From Salibaculum griseiflavum (lineage in GTDB: Bacteria > Pseudomonadota > Alphaproteobacteria > Rhodobacterales > Rhodobacteraceae), in contig NZ_QETF01000003.1 in NCBI RefSeq assembly GCF_003129565.1, positions 202,360-266,359 of the forward strand: a DNA stretch of 64,000 nt, read 5' to 3'. Each line of letters starts with the position of its first letter. Within the stretch, counting starts at the first letter, position 1. The notes beneath the pieces are model-generated. The model saw only the letters and a program-made list of their open reading frames with translations, did not search any database and had not been told where the DNA came from. Positions 42,945-52,348 of this stretch are shown piece by piece. The translations under genes and the position numbers were made by a program.

Positions 42945-44146
42945 CCCATTTCACGATCGCCAGTTTCAACGTCAAGAACCTCATCGGGCCGGACCAGGAA
43001 TACTACGAATTCCAGTCCTACACGCCGGAGGAATACGCCTGGAAAAAGGACTGGCTGGCCGACCAGTTGCTGACGATGGATGCGGATATCGTCGGCTTCC
43101 AGGAGATTTTCGAGGAAGACGCCTTGCGCGACGTGGTGGCCGAGGCTGATAGCCGTGGCATTGCAATGAACAGCGCCGCGATCCCCGATGCCTCCAAGCG
43201 CTATCACCGCAAGGCGATCTTTCGCAAACTGGCCTACACACCCTATTCCGGCGCCGAACTGGCCTTCGCACCGAATATTGCCGATGCCGGTCCCGGCAAG
43301 CGGCGACCCGGCGTTGCCATCCTGTCGCGCCACGGGTTCGCAGAGCCGCCCGAGGTGCTGCAAGACCTCGACGATCCGCTGGAAATTCCCTTTCAGCCCT
43401 TGCGCGGGCTGGAGGGCGAGGCCGGGTCGTTCACCCTTCAGCGGCTGTCCCGACCGATCCTCAAGGCCCGGGTCGCCGTTGGCGGCGAGGTTATCACCGT
43501 CTTCAATTGCCACCTGAAATCCAAGCTGGGCGAATACATCGTGCCGCCGGGCGCGGATTTCGCGCGTGAAGAGGTGCTGACGCGATATGACCCGCTGGGG
43601 CGCGCGATGGGCAGTCTGCGCGCCGCGCTGCGCCGTATGGCCGAGGCCTGGGTGCTGCGCCGGGAAATCCTCAAGGAACTGAACCACGGCAAGCCTGTCA
43701 TGGTTCTGGGCGATTTCAACGACGGGGAAAACGCCGTCAGCTCGGAAATCATCTCGGGCGAGGTGCCGTTCAAGAATTACAGCTGGATGCTGCGCCACGA
43801 CGCCAAGGATTACGGCGACCGCTATTCGAAAGAGGAAAACGTCCAGATCACGGAAAGCGTCGAGCGGGTGCGCCTGCATTCCGCCGAAAAGCTCTTCGTG
43901 CGCAAATCCAACCGCGACATGGTTTTCACCTCGGCCTTTGGCGGCGTTTTCGAATCCATCGACCAGATCTACATGTCGCGGCATTTCCACCCCGACTACA
44001 AGCGACGCATCGGCGAGATGGAGTATTTCAGCGTCCTCAACGACCACCTGACAGACGGGTCACACCCCGAGGCGCCCTATAACAAGCTGGCCTCGGATCA
44101 TGGACAGATCATCGCGCACATGCGGATCGGGACAGAGGCGGAATGA
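42941..44146 (+). CDS. Endonuclease/exonuclease/phosphatase family protein
   Basis: A 401-residue EEP-fold protein. The metal and catalytic residues are in ASFNVKNLIGPD, VGFQEIFEEDAL, FNCHLKSKLGEY, MVLGDFNDGENAV and the closing SDHGQIIAH. There is no signal peptide, so a cytoplasmic phosphodiesterase or nuclease is likely. The substrate is unknown. The ATG is inside the previous stop (ATGA). Confidence 0.88.
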   Translation: MTHFTIASFNVKNLIGPDQEYYEFQSYTPEEYAWKKDWLADQLLTMDADIVGFQEIFEEDALRDVVAEADSRGIAMNSAAIPDASKRYHRKAIFRKLAYTPYSGAELAFAPNIADAGPGKRRPGVAILSRHGFAEPPEVLQDLDDPLEIPFQPLRGLEGEAGSFTLQRLSRPILKARVAVGGEVITVFNCHLKSKLGEYIVPPGADFAREEVLTRYDPLGRAMGSLRAALRRMAEAWVLRREILKELNHGKPVMVLGDFNDGENAVSSEIISGEVPFKNYSWMLRHDAKDYGDRYSKEENVQITESVERVRLHSAEKLFVRKSNRDMVFTSAFGGVFESIDQIYMSRHFHPDYKRRIGEMEYFSVLNDHLTDGSHPEAPYNKLASDHGQIIAHMRIGTEAE

Positions 44147-44928
44147 AGACGGGTTCGGTAGATCGGGGCGGATACGCCATAACCTACGAGATGGCGGGCG
44201 ACGGACCGGACGTCGTCTTTGCCCATGCGCTGGGGCTGGATCGGCAGATCTGGGACGATGTCGCCTATCACCTGCCCGATCATCGCACGATCCGGATCGA
44301 CATGCGCGGTCACGGGCGCTCGGGCGTTCCGGACGGGCCATATTCGATGGGTGGGCTGATCGCCGACACCGAGGCCGTCTGCGATGCGCTTGACGTGCGG
44401 GACGCGGTCTTCGTCGGCCTGTCGGTTGGCGGCATGATCGGCCAGGGTTTGGCGGTCAAACGGCTGGACATGCTGCGCGGGCTCGTCCTTTCCAACACGG
44501 CCGCGAAATTCGGGCAGCCGGGTCCGTGGCAAGAGCGCGCCGCCCTGGTGCGCAAACAGGGCATGAAGGCGGTGGCCGACATGACGCTGGAAAAATGGTT
44601 CGGCCCGAAGGACCGCGACGGTGCCGCCGCGACCTGGGCGCGCGAACGCCTGCTGCAATGCGATCCCGAAGGCTATGCCGGATGCTGCGAGGCCATCGCG
44701 GGCACGGATTTCTATTCGCCGACCAGCGGGCTGCGCCTGCCGACGCTGGGTATCGCCGGGGATCGCGACGGCTCGACCCCGCCGGATCTGGTGCGCGAAA
44801 CGGTCGAATTGATCCCGGGCGCCGAGTTCAAGCTGATGCGCGGATCGGGTCACTTGCCCTGCCTCGATGCGCCGTCGGATTACGCCCGACTTCTCTACGG
44901 TTTCTTCCGGACGATCGGGCATGTCTGA
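44143..44928 (+). CDS. Alpha/beta hydrolase, 3-oxoadipate enol-lactonase-like
   Basis: A 261-residue hydrolase with nucleophile elbow GLSVGGMIGQ. It has the PcaD-like features MAGDGPDVVFAHALGLDRQI, then RGHGRSGVPDG, SNTAAKFG, and His in RGSGHLPCLD. No other beta-ketoadipate gene is near, so the true substrate could differ. It is coupled to the preceding and following genes by short overlaps. Confidence 0.85.
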   Translation: MKTGSVDRGGYAITYEMAGDGPDVVFAHALGLDRQIWDDVAYHLPDHRTIRIDMRGHGRSGVPDGPYSMGGLIADTEAVCDALDVRDAVFVGLSVGGMIGQGLAVKRLDMLRGLVLSNTAAKFGQPGPWQERAALVRKQGMKAVADMTLEKWFGPKDRDGAAATWARERLLQCDPEGYAGCCEAIAGTDFYSPTSGLRLPTLGIAGDRDGSTPPDLVRETVELIPGAEFKLMRGSGHLPCLDAPSDYARLLYGFFRTIGHV

Positions 44929-45631
44929 ATTGCTCCTGGTTCACGGTTCCTGCCACGGGGCATGGTGCTGGGATCGCCTGATCCCCGAATTGGCCGAGCG
45001 TGGCTTTCGCGCGCGGGCCATAGACCTTCCCGGGCATGGTGCGGACAAGACACCATTGGCCGAGGTCACGCTGGATGGCTACGCCGAGGCCATCCTGGCA
45101 GAGATGGATGGCCCCACCGTTCTGGTCGGCCATTCGGCGGGCGGATACGCCATCACCGCCGCCGCGCAAAAACGTCCCGATCTCGTTGCCGCCTTGGTCT
45201 ATGTCTGTGCCTACGTGCCCATGCCGGGAAAGTCGCTGGCTCAAATGCGCCGCATGGCCCCCAGCCAACCGCTGATCGAGGCGGTGCAGGTCGCGCCGGA
45301 CAGGGTCAGCTTCACCATCGACACCGCCATGGCCCCGGAAAAGTTCTACCATGATGTCGCGCCGGACCTCGCCGCCTGGGCCACGGATCGGCTTGGACCA
45401 CAGCCCATCGCGCCGCAGGATACCGCGCTGGCCGATACCGCCCGGGCCGAAGCCCTGCCCCGGCACTACATCCGGTGCACGCAGGACCGCACTATTCCGC
45501 CAGACTTCCAACGCACCATGACAGAGGGGTGGAGGGGCGGCCGCGTGGTTGACCTGCCGATGTCGCATTCGCCGTTCCTTGCCGACCCGGCCCGGCTGGC
45601 AAAGACAATGGCGGAAATCCTGACCGACTGA
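44921..45631 (+). CDS. Alpha/beta hydrolase (EstC/hydroxynitrile-lyase-like)
   Basis: A 236-residue small hydrolase of the salicylate esterase/hydroxynitrile lyase group. LLVHGSCHGAWCWDRLIPEL is the opening, the nucleophile is in LVGHSAGG, Asp is in RCTQDRTIPP and His in PMSHSPFLADP. The start overlaps the previous gene by eight bases. Function is unknown. Confidence 0.88.
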   Translation: MSELLLVHGSCHGAWCWDRLIPELAERGFRARAIDLPGHGADKTPLAEVTLDGYAEAILAEMDGPTVLVGHSAGGYAITAAAQKRPDLVAALVYVCAYVPMPGKSLAQMRRMAPSQPLIEAVQVAPDRVSFTIDTAMAPEKFYHDVAPDLAAWATDRLGPQPIAPQDTALADTARAEALPRHYIRCTQDRTIPPDFQRTMTEGWRGGRVVDLPMSHSPFLADPARLAKTMAEILTD

Positions 45632-45669
45632 GGCTTTCCGAACCGAACGGTTCAGATTAAAGCACGCGC

Positions 45670-46893
45670 ATGGAACGCGCACAGCGCCGCCGGGCGTTCA
45701 CATTCATCCTCATCACGCTGGTGATCGACGCCATGGGCATCGGTCTCATCCTGCCCGTCCTTCCCGATCTGATCGCGGAATTGAACGGATCGGGCATCGG
45801 GGCCGCAGCGGTGTGGGGCGGCATCCTGACCACCAGCTTCGCTGTCATGCAGTTCCTTTTCGGTCCCGTCCTCGGCTCTCTATCCGACCGGTTCGGACGA
45901 CGACCGGTCATTCTTGTCGCGCTTCTCGTGATGGCGGTGGATTACCTCATCATGGCCTCGGCCCAGACCATCTGGCTGCTGCTGTTCGGACGCGTCATCG
46001 CAGGGATCACGGCCGCGACCATGGCCACGGCCAGCGCGGCCATCGCGGACATGTCCAGTCCGGAACAGAAAAGCGCCAATTTCGGCCTGGTCGGCGCGGC
46101 CTTCGGCGTGGGATTCGTGCTCGGGCCGATCATTGGCGGCCTGCTGGGAGAGCTGGGCATCCGGGCGCCGTTCTATGCTGCGGCAATCCTGGCCGGGGCG
46201 AACATGATCTTCGGGTTCTTCGTGTTGCCGGAAACCGTCACCGACGCGATCCGCCGCCCCTTGGATCTGCGCCGAGCCAACCCGTTCGGGGCTTTTCGCA
46301 AGTTGTCCGAGCTTGAGGGCGTGCGGCGGCTACTGTTCCTGTTCTTCACCTATGAATTCGCCTTCATCGTCTACCCGGCCATCTGGGCCTATTTCACAAA
46401 GGCGCGCTATGACTGGACCCCCGGAATGGTCGGGCTTTCGCTGGCCCTGTTCGGGATCGGCATGGCGATCGTTCAAGGCGCGCTTATCGGTTCGATCCTG
46501 CGCCGGTTCGGGGAACGCATGACCATCGTCTATGGGCTGGTCTTCAACCTTGCCGCCTTCGTCGTGCTGACCCTCATCGGAAATGGTTGGCTGGCGCTGG
46601 CCTTCATCCCTCTGACCTCGCTGGGTGCGGTCGTCACACCTGCCCTGCAGGGCCGGATGAGCCGTATCGCCAGCGATGACCAGCAGGGCGAATTGCAGGG
46701 CGTGATCGCCTCGGCAAAATCACTGGCCCAGATCGTTTCCCCCCTGGTCATGACACAGATCTTCTGGGCGGCCACAGATCGCGGGGCGCTGCATTTCCCC
46801 GGTGCGCCTTTCGTGCTGTCAGCCTGCCTGATGCTGGTCTGCCTCGCGGTGTTTCTGGCACCGGCTCCAAAAGCGGACAGCGCAGCCCTCTGA
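45670..46893 (+). CDS. TetA-like MFS efflux transporter
   Basis: A 407-residue twelve-helix MFS protein of the DHA1/TCR type. IDAMGIGLILPVLPDLI is in helix 1, and the GSLSDRFGRRPVIL loop between helices 2 and 3 is the MFS signature. The motif GFVLGPIIGGLLGE in helix 5 is characteristic of drug/proton antiporters. Some TetA-like proteins give tetracycline resistance; this cannot be told from sequence alone. Confidence 0.88.
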   Translation: MERAQRRRAFTFILITLVIDAMGIGLILPVLPDLIAELNGSGIGAAAVWGGILTTSFAVMQFLFGPVLGSLSDRFGRRPVILVALLVMAVDYLIMASAQTIWLLLFGRVIAGITAATMATASAAIADMSSPEQKSANFGLVGAAFGVGFVLGPIIGGLLGELGIRAPFYAAAILAGANMIFGFFVLPETVTDAIRRPLDLRRANPFGAFRKLSELEGVRRLLFLFFTYEFAFIVYPAIWAYFTKARYDWTPGMVGLSLALFGIGMAIVQGALIGSILRRFGERMTIVYGLVFNLAAFVVLTLIGNGWLALAFIPLTSLGAVVTPALQGRMSRIASDDQQGELQGVIASAKSLAQIVSPLVMTQIFWAATDRGALHFPGAPFVLSACLMLVCLAVFLAPAPKADSAAL

Positions 46894-46965
46894 AAGTCGA
46901 TTTCCGACTTGCGGCCAACCTCGGCAAACGCCACCCTGCCCCAACAACAAGGGAAGGTCCGGAAG

Positions 46966-48054
46966 ATGACACGCATCAAGGCCGCCGTGTGCCATGAATT
47001 CGGCGCTCCGCTGAGCATCGAAGAGATCGAGATTCGCCCGCCCGAGGGCAGTGAGGTCGAGGTTAAGCTGGCAGCCTGTGCCGTCTGCCATTCCGATATT
47101 TCCTATGCGGACGGGGCCTGGGGCGGCTCGCTGCCCGCCGTCTATGGCCATGAAGCGGCCGGGATCGTGACAGCCGTGGGGGATCAGGCCCGCGGTGTTT
47201 CCCTCGGTGATCGGGTCGTGGTTACGCTGATCCGGTCCTGCGGCACCTGCCCCAGCTGTTCCACCGCGAAACCCACCAATTGCGAAACGCCCTATGACGG
47301 CGATCATGGGCCCATCAGGACAGCAGATGGCAGCACGCTGCATCAGGCCATGGCCTGTGGCGGTTTCGCCGAGAAGGTTGTCGTCGATGCCTCTCAGGTG
47401 GTGGCCTTGCCAGAGCAGATCGACCTCGACGTGGCCTCCCTGATCGCCTGCGGCGTGATCACCGGTGTCGGCGCGGTGGTCAATGCCGCCGGGCTGCGAC
47501 CTGGACAGGACGTGGTGGTGATCGGAGCGGGCGGCGTCGGCCTCAACGCGATCCAGGGCGCGCGCATTGCCGGGGCACGTCGTATCGTTGCCGTCGACAT
47601 GACCGAAGAGAAGCTGGCCGTCGCCCGTGACTTCGGCGCAACCGATGGCGTTCTGGCCAATGGCGAGGCCCCCTGGCACGATGCAAAGGCGGCCCTGGGT
47701 CGCGGGGCCGACGCGGTTCTGGTCACCGTGGGTGCGGCGGCAGCCTATGATGTGGCCCCGCGCTATCTGGCGCGCGGCGGCAAGGTCGTGATGGTCGGCA
47801 TGCCCGCCACCGGCGCGACCTCGACCTACGAGGCCGGGAATTTCGCCGCCGCCGGGCAATCCATGATCGGCTCCAAGATGGGCGATGTGGTCATCAAGCG
47901 GGACATCCCGTGGATCGTCGATCTTTACCTGCAAGGCCGCTTGAAGCTGGACGAGTTGATCTCGAACCGCTGGCCGCTGGAACAGATCAACGAGGCCATC
48001 GCCGACACCAAGACTGGCACCGCCAAGCGCAACGTGATTGTCTTCGACACATGA
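46966..48054 (+). CDS. Zinc-dependent alcohol dehydrogenase
   Basis: A 362-residue medium-chain dehydrogenase. The catalytic zinc residues are in CAVCHSDIS and YGHEAAG, and the structural zinc Cys group is CGTCPSCSTAKPTNC. The NAD-binding loop is GAGGVGLNAIQ. The start is the ATG after gggaaggtccgga. Its stop overlaps the next start (ATGA), linking it to the enolase-superfamily gene. Confidence 0.92.
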   Translation: MTRIKAAVCHEFGAPLSIEEIEIRPPEGSEVEVKLAACAVCHSDISYADGAWGGSLPAVYGHEAAGIVTAVGDQARGVSLGDRVVVTLIRSCGTCPSCSTAKPTNCETPYDGDHGPIRTADGSTLHQAMACGGFAEKVVVDASQVVALPEQIDLDVASLIACGVITGVGAVVNAAGLRPGQDVVVIGAGGVGLNAIQGARIAGARRIVAVDMTEEKLAVARDFGATDGVLANGEAPWHDAKAALGRGADAVLVTVGAAAAYDVAPRYLARGGKVVMVGMPATGATSTYEAGNFAAAGQSMIGSKMGDVVIKRDIPWIVDLYLQGRLKLDELISNRWPLEQINEAIADTKTGTAKRNVIVFDT

Positions 48055-49283
48055 AACTGCATGACCTCGACATCATCGTCACCGCGCCGCCTGCGCCGGG
48101 CTGGGGCGGGCGCTACTGGATCCTTGTCAAGGTCACGACGGATACGGGCGTCACAGGCTGGGGCGAATGCTATGCCTCCTCCGTCGGGCCGGTCGCCATG
48201 CAGGCCGTCATCACGGACGTGTTCGAGCGGCACATGGCCGGTGAGAACCCCGAAAACATCGAGCTGATGTTCCGCCGCGCTTATTCCGCCGGCTTCACCC
48301 AACGCCCGGACCTGACCGTGATGGGCGCCTGGTCGGGGCTTGAAATCGCCTGTTGGGACATCTTGGGCAAGGACCGCGACCGGCCCGTTCATGCCCTGAT
48401 CGGGGGGCGCATCAATGAAGGGATCCGGGCCTATACCTACCTTTACCCCCGGCCGGATCATCCGTTGCCGGAATTCTGGGGTAGCGCCGACATGGCCGCC
48501 GAGGTGGCGCTGGAGCTGGTCGAAAAGGGCTATACGGCGCTGAAATTCGACCCCGCAGGTCCCTACACCATCCGGGGCGGGCATCAGCCCTCTTTGCATG
48601 ACATCGAGACATCGGTCGCATTCTGCAAAGCCATCCGCGAGGCGGTCGGCCCCCGTGCGGATCTGCTCTTCGGCACGCATGGGCAATTCTCGACCTCTGG
48701 CGCGATCCGCATGGGCCAGGCCATCGACCCCTATCAGCCGCTCTGGTTCGAGGAACCGATCCCCCCTGACACGCCCGAGGAGATCGCCAAGGTCGCCGCC
48801 GCCGTGCGCACGCCCATTTCGACCGGCGAGCGCCTGACGACCAAGATGGAATTCCACGCCGCGCTAAAGGCCGGCGTGTCGATCCTGCAACCGGCCCTGG
48901 GGCGCGCGGGCGGCATCTGGGAGGGCAAGAAGCTGGCCACGCTGGCCGAGGCCTACAACGCGCAGGTCGCGCCGCATCTTTATGCCGGGCCGGTCGAATG
49001 GGCCGCCAATGTGCAGCTTTGTGCCGCCATCCCAAACCTGCTGATCGCCGAGACAATCGAAACGCCTTACCATGATGCATTGATCAAATCCGCGATCCGC
49101 GTCGAGGACGGATACATCCCCGTCCCAGCCGCACCGGGCTTGGGCATCGAGGTGGATGAGGCCCTGGCCCGTGCCCACCCCTATGAGGATGACGGCCTGC
49201 ATCTGCAAATGCAGGAACAGCCGATCAGCTACAGCGCGCCGAACCTTTTCGCGGGTGGGGCGCCGGTCAAGGACCAAGGTTAG
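48051..49283 (+). CDS. Mandelate racemase/muconate lactonizing enzyme family protein
   Basis: A 410-residue enolase-superfamily protein, probably a sugar-acid dehydratase. The N-terminal capping domain (about 1-125) precedes the barrel. The barrel has ALKFDPAGPY, LLFGTHGQFS, WFEEPIPPDTPEE, STGERLTT and VAPHLYAGPVEWAA, which carry the metal and acid/base residues. It is coupled to the alcohol dehydrogenase by four bases, suggesting one catabolic route for a polyol or sugar acid (inference). Confidence 0.88.
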   Translation: MKLHDLDIIVTAPPAPGWGGRYWILVKVTTDTGVTGWGECYASSVGPVAMQAVITDVFERHMAGENPENIELMFRRAYSAGFTQRPDLTVMGAWSGLEIACWDILGKDRDRPVHALIGGRINEGIRAYTYLYPRPDHPLPEFWGSADMAAEVALELVEKGYTALKFDPAGPYTIRGGHQPSLHDIETSVAFCKAIREAVGPRADLLFGTHGQFSTSGAIRMGQAIDPYQPLWFEEPIPPDTPEEIAKVAAAVRTPISTGERLTTKMEFHAALKAGVSILQPALGRAGGIWEGKKLATLAEAYNAQVAPHLYAGPVEWAANVQLCAAIPNLLIAETIETPYHDALIKSAIRVEDGYIPVPAAPGLGIEVDEALARAHPYEDDGLHLQMQEQPISYSAPNLFAGGAPVKDQG

Positions 49284-49397
49284 CCGGCAAGAGGCGCTGG
49301 AGGCCGACAATGACGGCCTCGCCACCGCCGCATCATCGACCTGAAACAGGGCCCGGCGGGGCTTTCCAATCGGCTGCCCTTGCGTCAAGATTTCCAG

Positions 49398-50063
49398 ATG
49401 AAACGCCTGTTCCGTCCGCTGCGCCGCCTGGCCGCCAACCTGGTGGGTCACGGCATCGCGCTTTTCGCGCGCTTCATCACCGCCGTGCGCGCGGATTGGC
49501 GCGGCACGGATCCGGCGCCCCGACAGCGCGTTTACTACGCGAACCATGTCAGCAACGCCGACATGCCGATGATCTGGACCGTGCTGCCACCGAACCTGCG
49601 CCGGCAGGTGCGCCCCGTCGCCGCCGCCGATTACTGGCTCAAGACCCCGCTTCGCGCCTTCATCGGACCTGAGGTATTCAACTGCGTCCTCGTGGACCGC
49701 CGCCCGGACAAGGATGCAGCCACCGGTGATCCACTGGAAAATATCCTTGCCGCCCTGGGCGAAGGGTCCTCGCTGATCCTCTTCCCCGAGGGCAACCGCA
49801 ACATGACCGAGGACCCGCTTCTGCCGTTCAAGGCGGGGCTGTTCAACATCGCCCACGCCTATCCGGAGGTGGATCTCGTGCCCACCTGGGTCGCCAACCT
49901 GACAGAAGTCATGCCAAAGGGCGAAGTGATCCCGCTGCCGCTGATGACGACGGTGATCTTCGGCGAGCCGGTCCACCTGCGACAGGGCGAAGACAAGGAC
50001 GCCTTCCTGTCGCGGGCGGCGGCGGCCCTGGTCGCGCTCAAGCCCGAGGATCATGCCCCATGA
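49398..50063 (+). CDS. 1-acyl-glycerol-3-phosphate acyltransferase (PlsC-type)
   Basis: A 221-residue acyltransferase. The catalytic NHxxxxD motif is NHVSNAD, and the glycerophosphate-binding motif is LFPEGNRNM. An N-terminal amphipathic/hydrophobic segment (LAANLVGHGIALFARFI) would tie it to the membrane. The start is the ATG of MKRLFRPLRR; an upstream TTG is unlikely. It overlaps the next cdsA-like gene by four bases. Confidence 0.88.
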   Translation: MKRLFRPLRRLAANLVGHGIALFARFITAVRADWRGTDPAPRQRVYYANHVSNADMPMIWTVLPPNLRRQVRPVAAADYWLKTPLRAFIGPEVFNCVLVDRRPDKDAATGDPLENILAALGEGSSLILFPEGNRNMTEDPLLPFKAGLFNIAHAYPEVDLVPTWVANLTEVMPKGEVIPLPLMTTVIFGEPVHLRQGEDKDAFLSRAAAALVALKPEDHAP

Positions 50064-51007
50064 CCGCGACCACCAGCGATATCCTCCTGTTGTTCTTTGG
50101 CACCTGCGGCCTTCTGCTGCTGTTGACGCTGTTCGGAGAGTTCATGCGGGCGCGCTACGGGCCGGGTGGCGACAACCCGGTGATCGAAACCTACATGACC
50201 CGCATCCACAGTTGGTGGGCGATGGTGCTGCTGGTTTCGCTGGCGCTGCTAATCGGCAAGATCGGCGTGCTGGTGCTGTTCGGCTTCGCCTCTTTCGCGG
50301 CCCTGCGCGAATTCCTGACGCTGACCTACAAGCGCCAGGCCGACCACATGACCCTGGCACTGGCCTTCTACGTCGTGCTGCCCCTGCAATACCTGTTCAT
50401 AGGGCTGGGATGGCAGGGGCTATACACCGTGTTCATCCCGGTCTACGCCTTCCTGCTGTTGCCCATCGTCTCTGCGTTGCGCGGGGATGCGGACAGGTTC
50501 CTGGCGCGGGTGGCCGAAACCCAGTGGGGCCTGATGATCGCAGTCTATTGCGCCAGCCACGTCCCGGCCCTGATGCAATTGCAATTCGAGGGCTATCCGA
50601 TTGATCGCGGCGTGCTCTTGATCGCGTTCCTCGTCATGGTGGTGCAATTCGGCGACCTGTTCGATTTCTTCTTCGGTCGGCGGATCGGCCGCACCCGTAT
50701 CATCCCCGGTCTGTCGCCAAAAACGTGGGAAGGCATGATCTGCGGCACCGCCTGCGCCATGCTGGTCGGGGCCGGTCTCGCCTGGCTGACCCCGTTCGGC
50801 GTTGCCGGCGCGATGCTCATGGCCGGGGCGGCGTCCCTGTCGGGCCATTTCGGCGCCCTGGTCTTTGCGGCGATCAAACGCGACAAGGGCGTGAAGGACT
50901 GGTCCCACCTGATCCCCGGACAGGGCGGGTTCCTCAACCAGCTCGACAGCGTATTGTTCGCAGCCCCGGTCTTCTACCACCTGAGCCACCTCTTCTGGGC
51001 GGGCTGA
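50060..51007 (+). CDS. CdsA-like phosphatidate cytidylyltransferase
   Basis: A 315-residue membrane protein with about eight helices. The CdsA region reads GLSPKTWEGMICG, then the variant signature AAIKRDKGVKDWSHLIPGQG. That replaces the usual SxxKRxxxxKDxxxxxPGHGG, with Gln for His and Asn-Gln for the following acidic Arg-Asp. It pairs with the PlsC-type gene just upstream. Since the signature is altered, it may be a secondary paralogue rather than the essential CdsA. Confidence 0.82.
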   Translation: MTATTSDILLLFFGTCGLLLLLTLFGEFMRARYGPGGDNPVIETYMTRIHSWWAMVLLVSLALLIGKIGVLVLFGFASFAALREFLTLTYKRQADHMTLALAFYVVLPLQYLFIGLGWQGLYTVFIPVYAFLLLPIVSALRGDADRFLARVAETQWGLMIAVYCASHVPALMQLQFEGYPIDRGVLLIAFLVMVVQFGDLFDFFFGRRIGRTRIIPGLSPKTWEGMICGTACAMLVGAGLAWLTPFGVAGAMLMAGAASLSGHFGALVFAAIKRDKGVKDWSHLIPGQGGFLNQLDSVLFAAPVFYHLSHLFWAG

Positions 51008-51010
51008 GAA

Positions 51011-51087
51011 TGGCGATCCCGCGAGGACTCGAACCCCGAACCTGCTGATTAGAAGTCAGCTGCTCTATCCAGTTGAGCTACGGGACC
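51011..51087 (-). tRNA. tRNA-Arg (anticodon UCU)
   Basis: On the minus strand the acceptor is GGUCCCG pairing with CGGGAUC, followed by discriminator G and encoded CCA. The anticodon stem GCUGA/UCAGC surrounds loop CUUCUAA with anticodon UCU. The T-arm has GGUUCGAGUCC. It decodes AGA codons. The 3' end abuts the cdsA-like gene by three bases. Confidence 0.95.
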
Positions 51088-51130
51088 GCTGGGGGCCTTT
51101 TAGCGGGGCGTGACGCGGCTTCGCAAGCGG

Positions 51131-52348
51131 TCAATCACCGGGTTCGATCGGCAGGTGGCGGGCTGCCCCGGCCAACACGACGAGGGCCAGAAGCCCGGCC
51201 CCGGCATACCATGTGAGGATGCGACTTATTTCTTCATGTGGCATGGTGCCATCGGGCGACGCCACGCCGGCGGCAACCAGCAAGGACCCGGCGAATGCAA
51301 GGCGCGCCACAAGACTGCGCAGGGACAGGTAGGTGGCCCGGGCGTCATCATTCAGAAGCGGCTGAATGCGGGCCATGATGAACGGGCGTGACATGGCGTC
51401 CGGCACCATGCGCAGAAACAGGAAAACAACCGCGACCAAGCTGGCCGTCGCGGCCAGGACTCCCGCCAGCAGCACCTGTATGCCAAAGGCCAATATCAGG
51501 ATCGCAGGTAATCCGATCCGGTTGCGCAGGGGCACAGCACCCCAGGAAGCCACCACAGAGACCAGCATCATCACCGTGGTGACGGCGCCGCTGACCAGAG
51601 GCGCTGCTGCTTCCAGGCCTCGTGTTTCCAGTGCTTGCAGGATGAATGGCTGACCAAATATGAATGGCAGGTGGCTGAAGCCATACATCAGCACGCCCAG
51701 CAGGAAGAGCCAGATCAAGACCGGGTGCAAAAGGGCCCGCTTGAGCGACCCCAGGCGCAGCGCCTCGTCCCCTTGTGGCACCGCCGTGCCGTCGCGATGC
51801 GAGGGCTCCGACAGTCGGAGGATGACAAGCAACATCGCGCCATAGGCCAGTGCCGAGAGAAGGAAGGGCAGCCGCTCCCAGATCAGGCTGGCCAGCCCAC
51901 CACTCAGCGCCGAAAGCGCCAGCGCGGCAAAACTGAACCGCCAGGCCCGAACTTCCTGCGCCTCGACCTCGTCAGAGCGCCCGGTATCGGTCAGCGACTC
52001 ATAGAGCAGTGCAGTGTCCGTGCCGCTGGCAAAGGCCATCCCCGCGCCGAGCGCGCCTTGTGCCATGGCAAAGGCCAGAAAGCCGTCTCCCAGCGTCAGC
52101 AGCACGCCTGCCAAGACCATGAATCCCCCCGAAAGGATCAGCGTCACCCGCCGCCCGAACCGGTCGGAAAAATAGCCGGAAGGAACCTCGAGCAGGGTCG
52201 TGGCAATATCGTAGATGGCGTAGAAAATCACCGCCTCGGCGGCGGATAGACGGCCCTGAAAGAACAGGAACCAGATGGCCTGCCAAAAGGTCAGGTTCTG
52301 AAAGAACTTGAACCAGGGATAGAGGCGAATGTTGCGGGCGGCGCCCAA
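51131..52348 (-). CDS. MFS transporter
   Basis: A 405-residue MFS protein with about twelve helices. The loop SGYFSDRFGRRVTLI after helix 2 is the MFS signature. The start is probably the TTG immediately after the stop of the upstream NDUFS4-like gene; there is no close ATG. Long acidic and His-containing loop in the middle (SEPSHRDGTAVPQGDEALR). Substrate is unknown. Confidence 0.82.
   Translation of the reverse strand: MGAARNIRLYPWFKFFQNLTFWQAIWFLFFQGRLSAAEAVIFYAIYDIATTLLEVPSGYFSDRFGRRVTLILSGGFMVLAGVLLTLGDGFLAFAMAQGALGAGMAFASGTDTALLYESLTDTGRSDEVEAQEVRAWRFSFAALALSALSGGLASLIWERLPFLLSALAYGAMLLVILRLSEPSHRDGTAVPQGDEALRLGSLKRALLHPVLIWLFLLGVLMYGFSHLPFIFGQPFILQALETRGLEAAAPLVSGAVTTVMMLVSVVASWGAVPLRNRIGLPAILILAFGIQVLLAGVLAATASLVAVVFLFLRMVPDAMSRPFIMARIQPLLNDDARATYLSLRSLVARLAFAGSLLVAAGVASPDGTMPHEEISRILTWYAGAGLLALVVLAGAARHLPIEPGD

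Noticed and set aside
45670..46893. Calling the MFS transporter a tetracycline resistance gene
   Set aside because: Only the general DHA1/TCR pattern is visible; drug range cannot be told from sequence.
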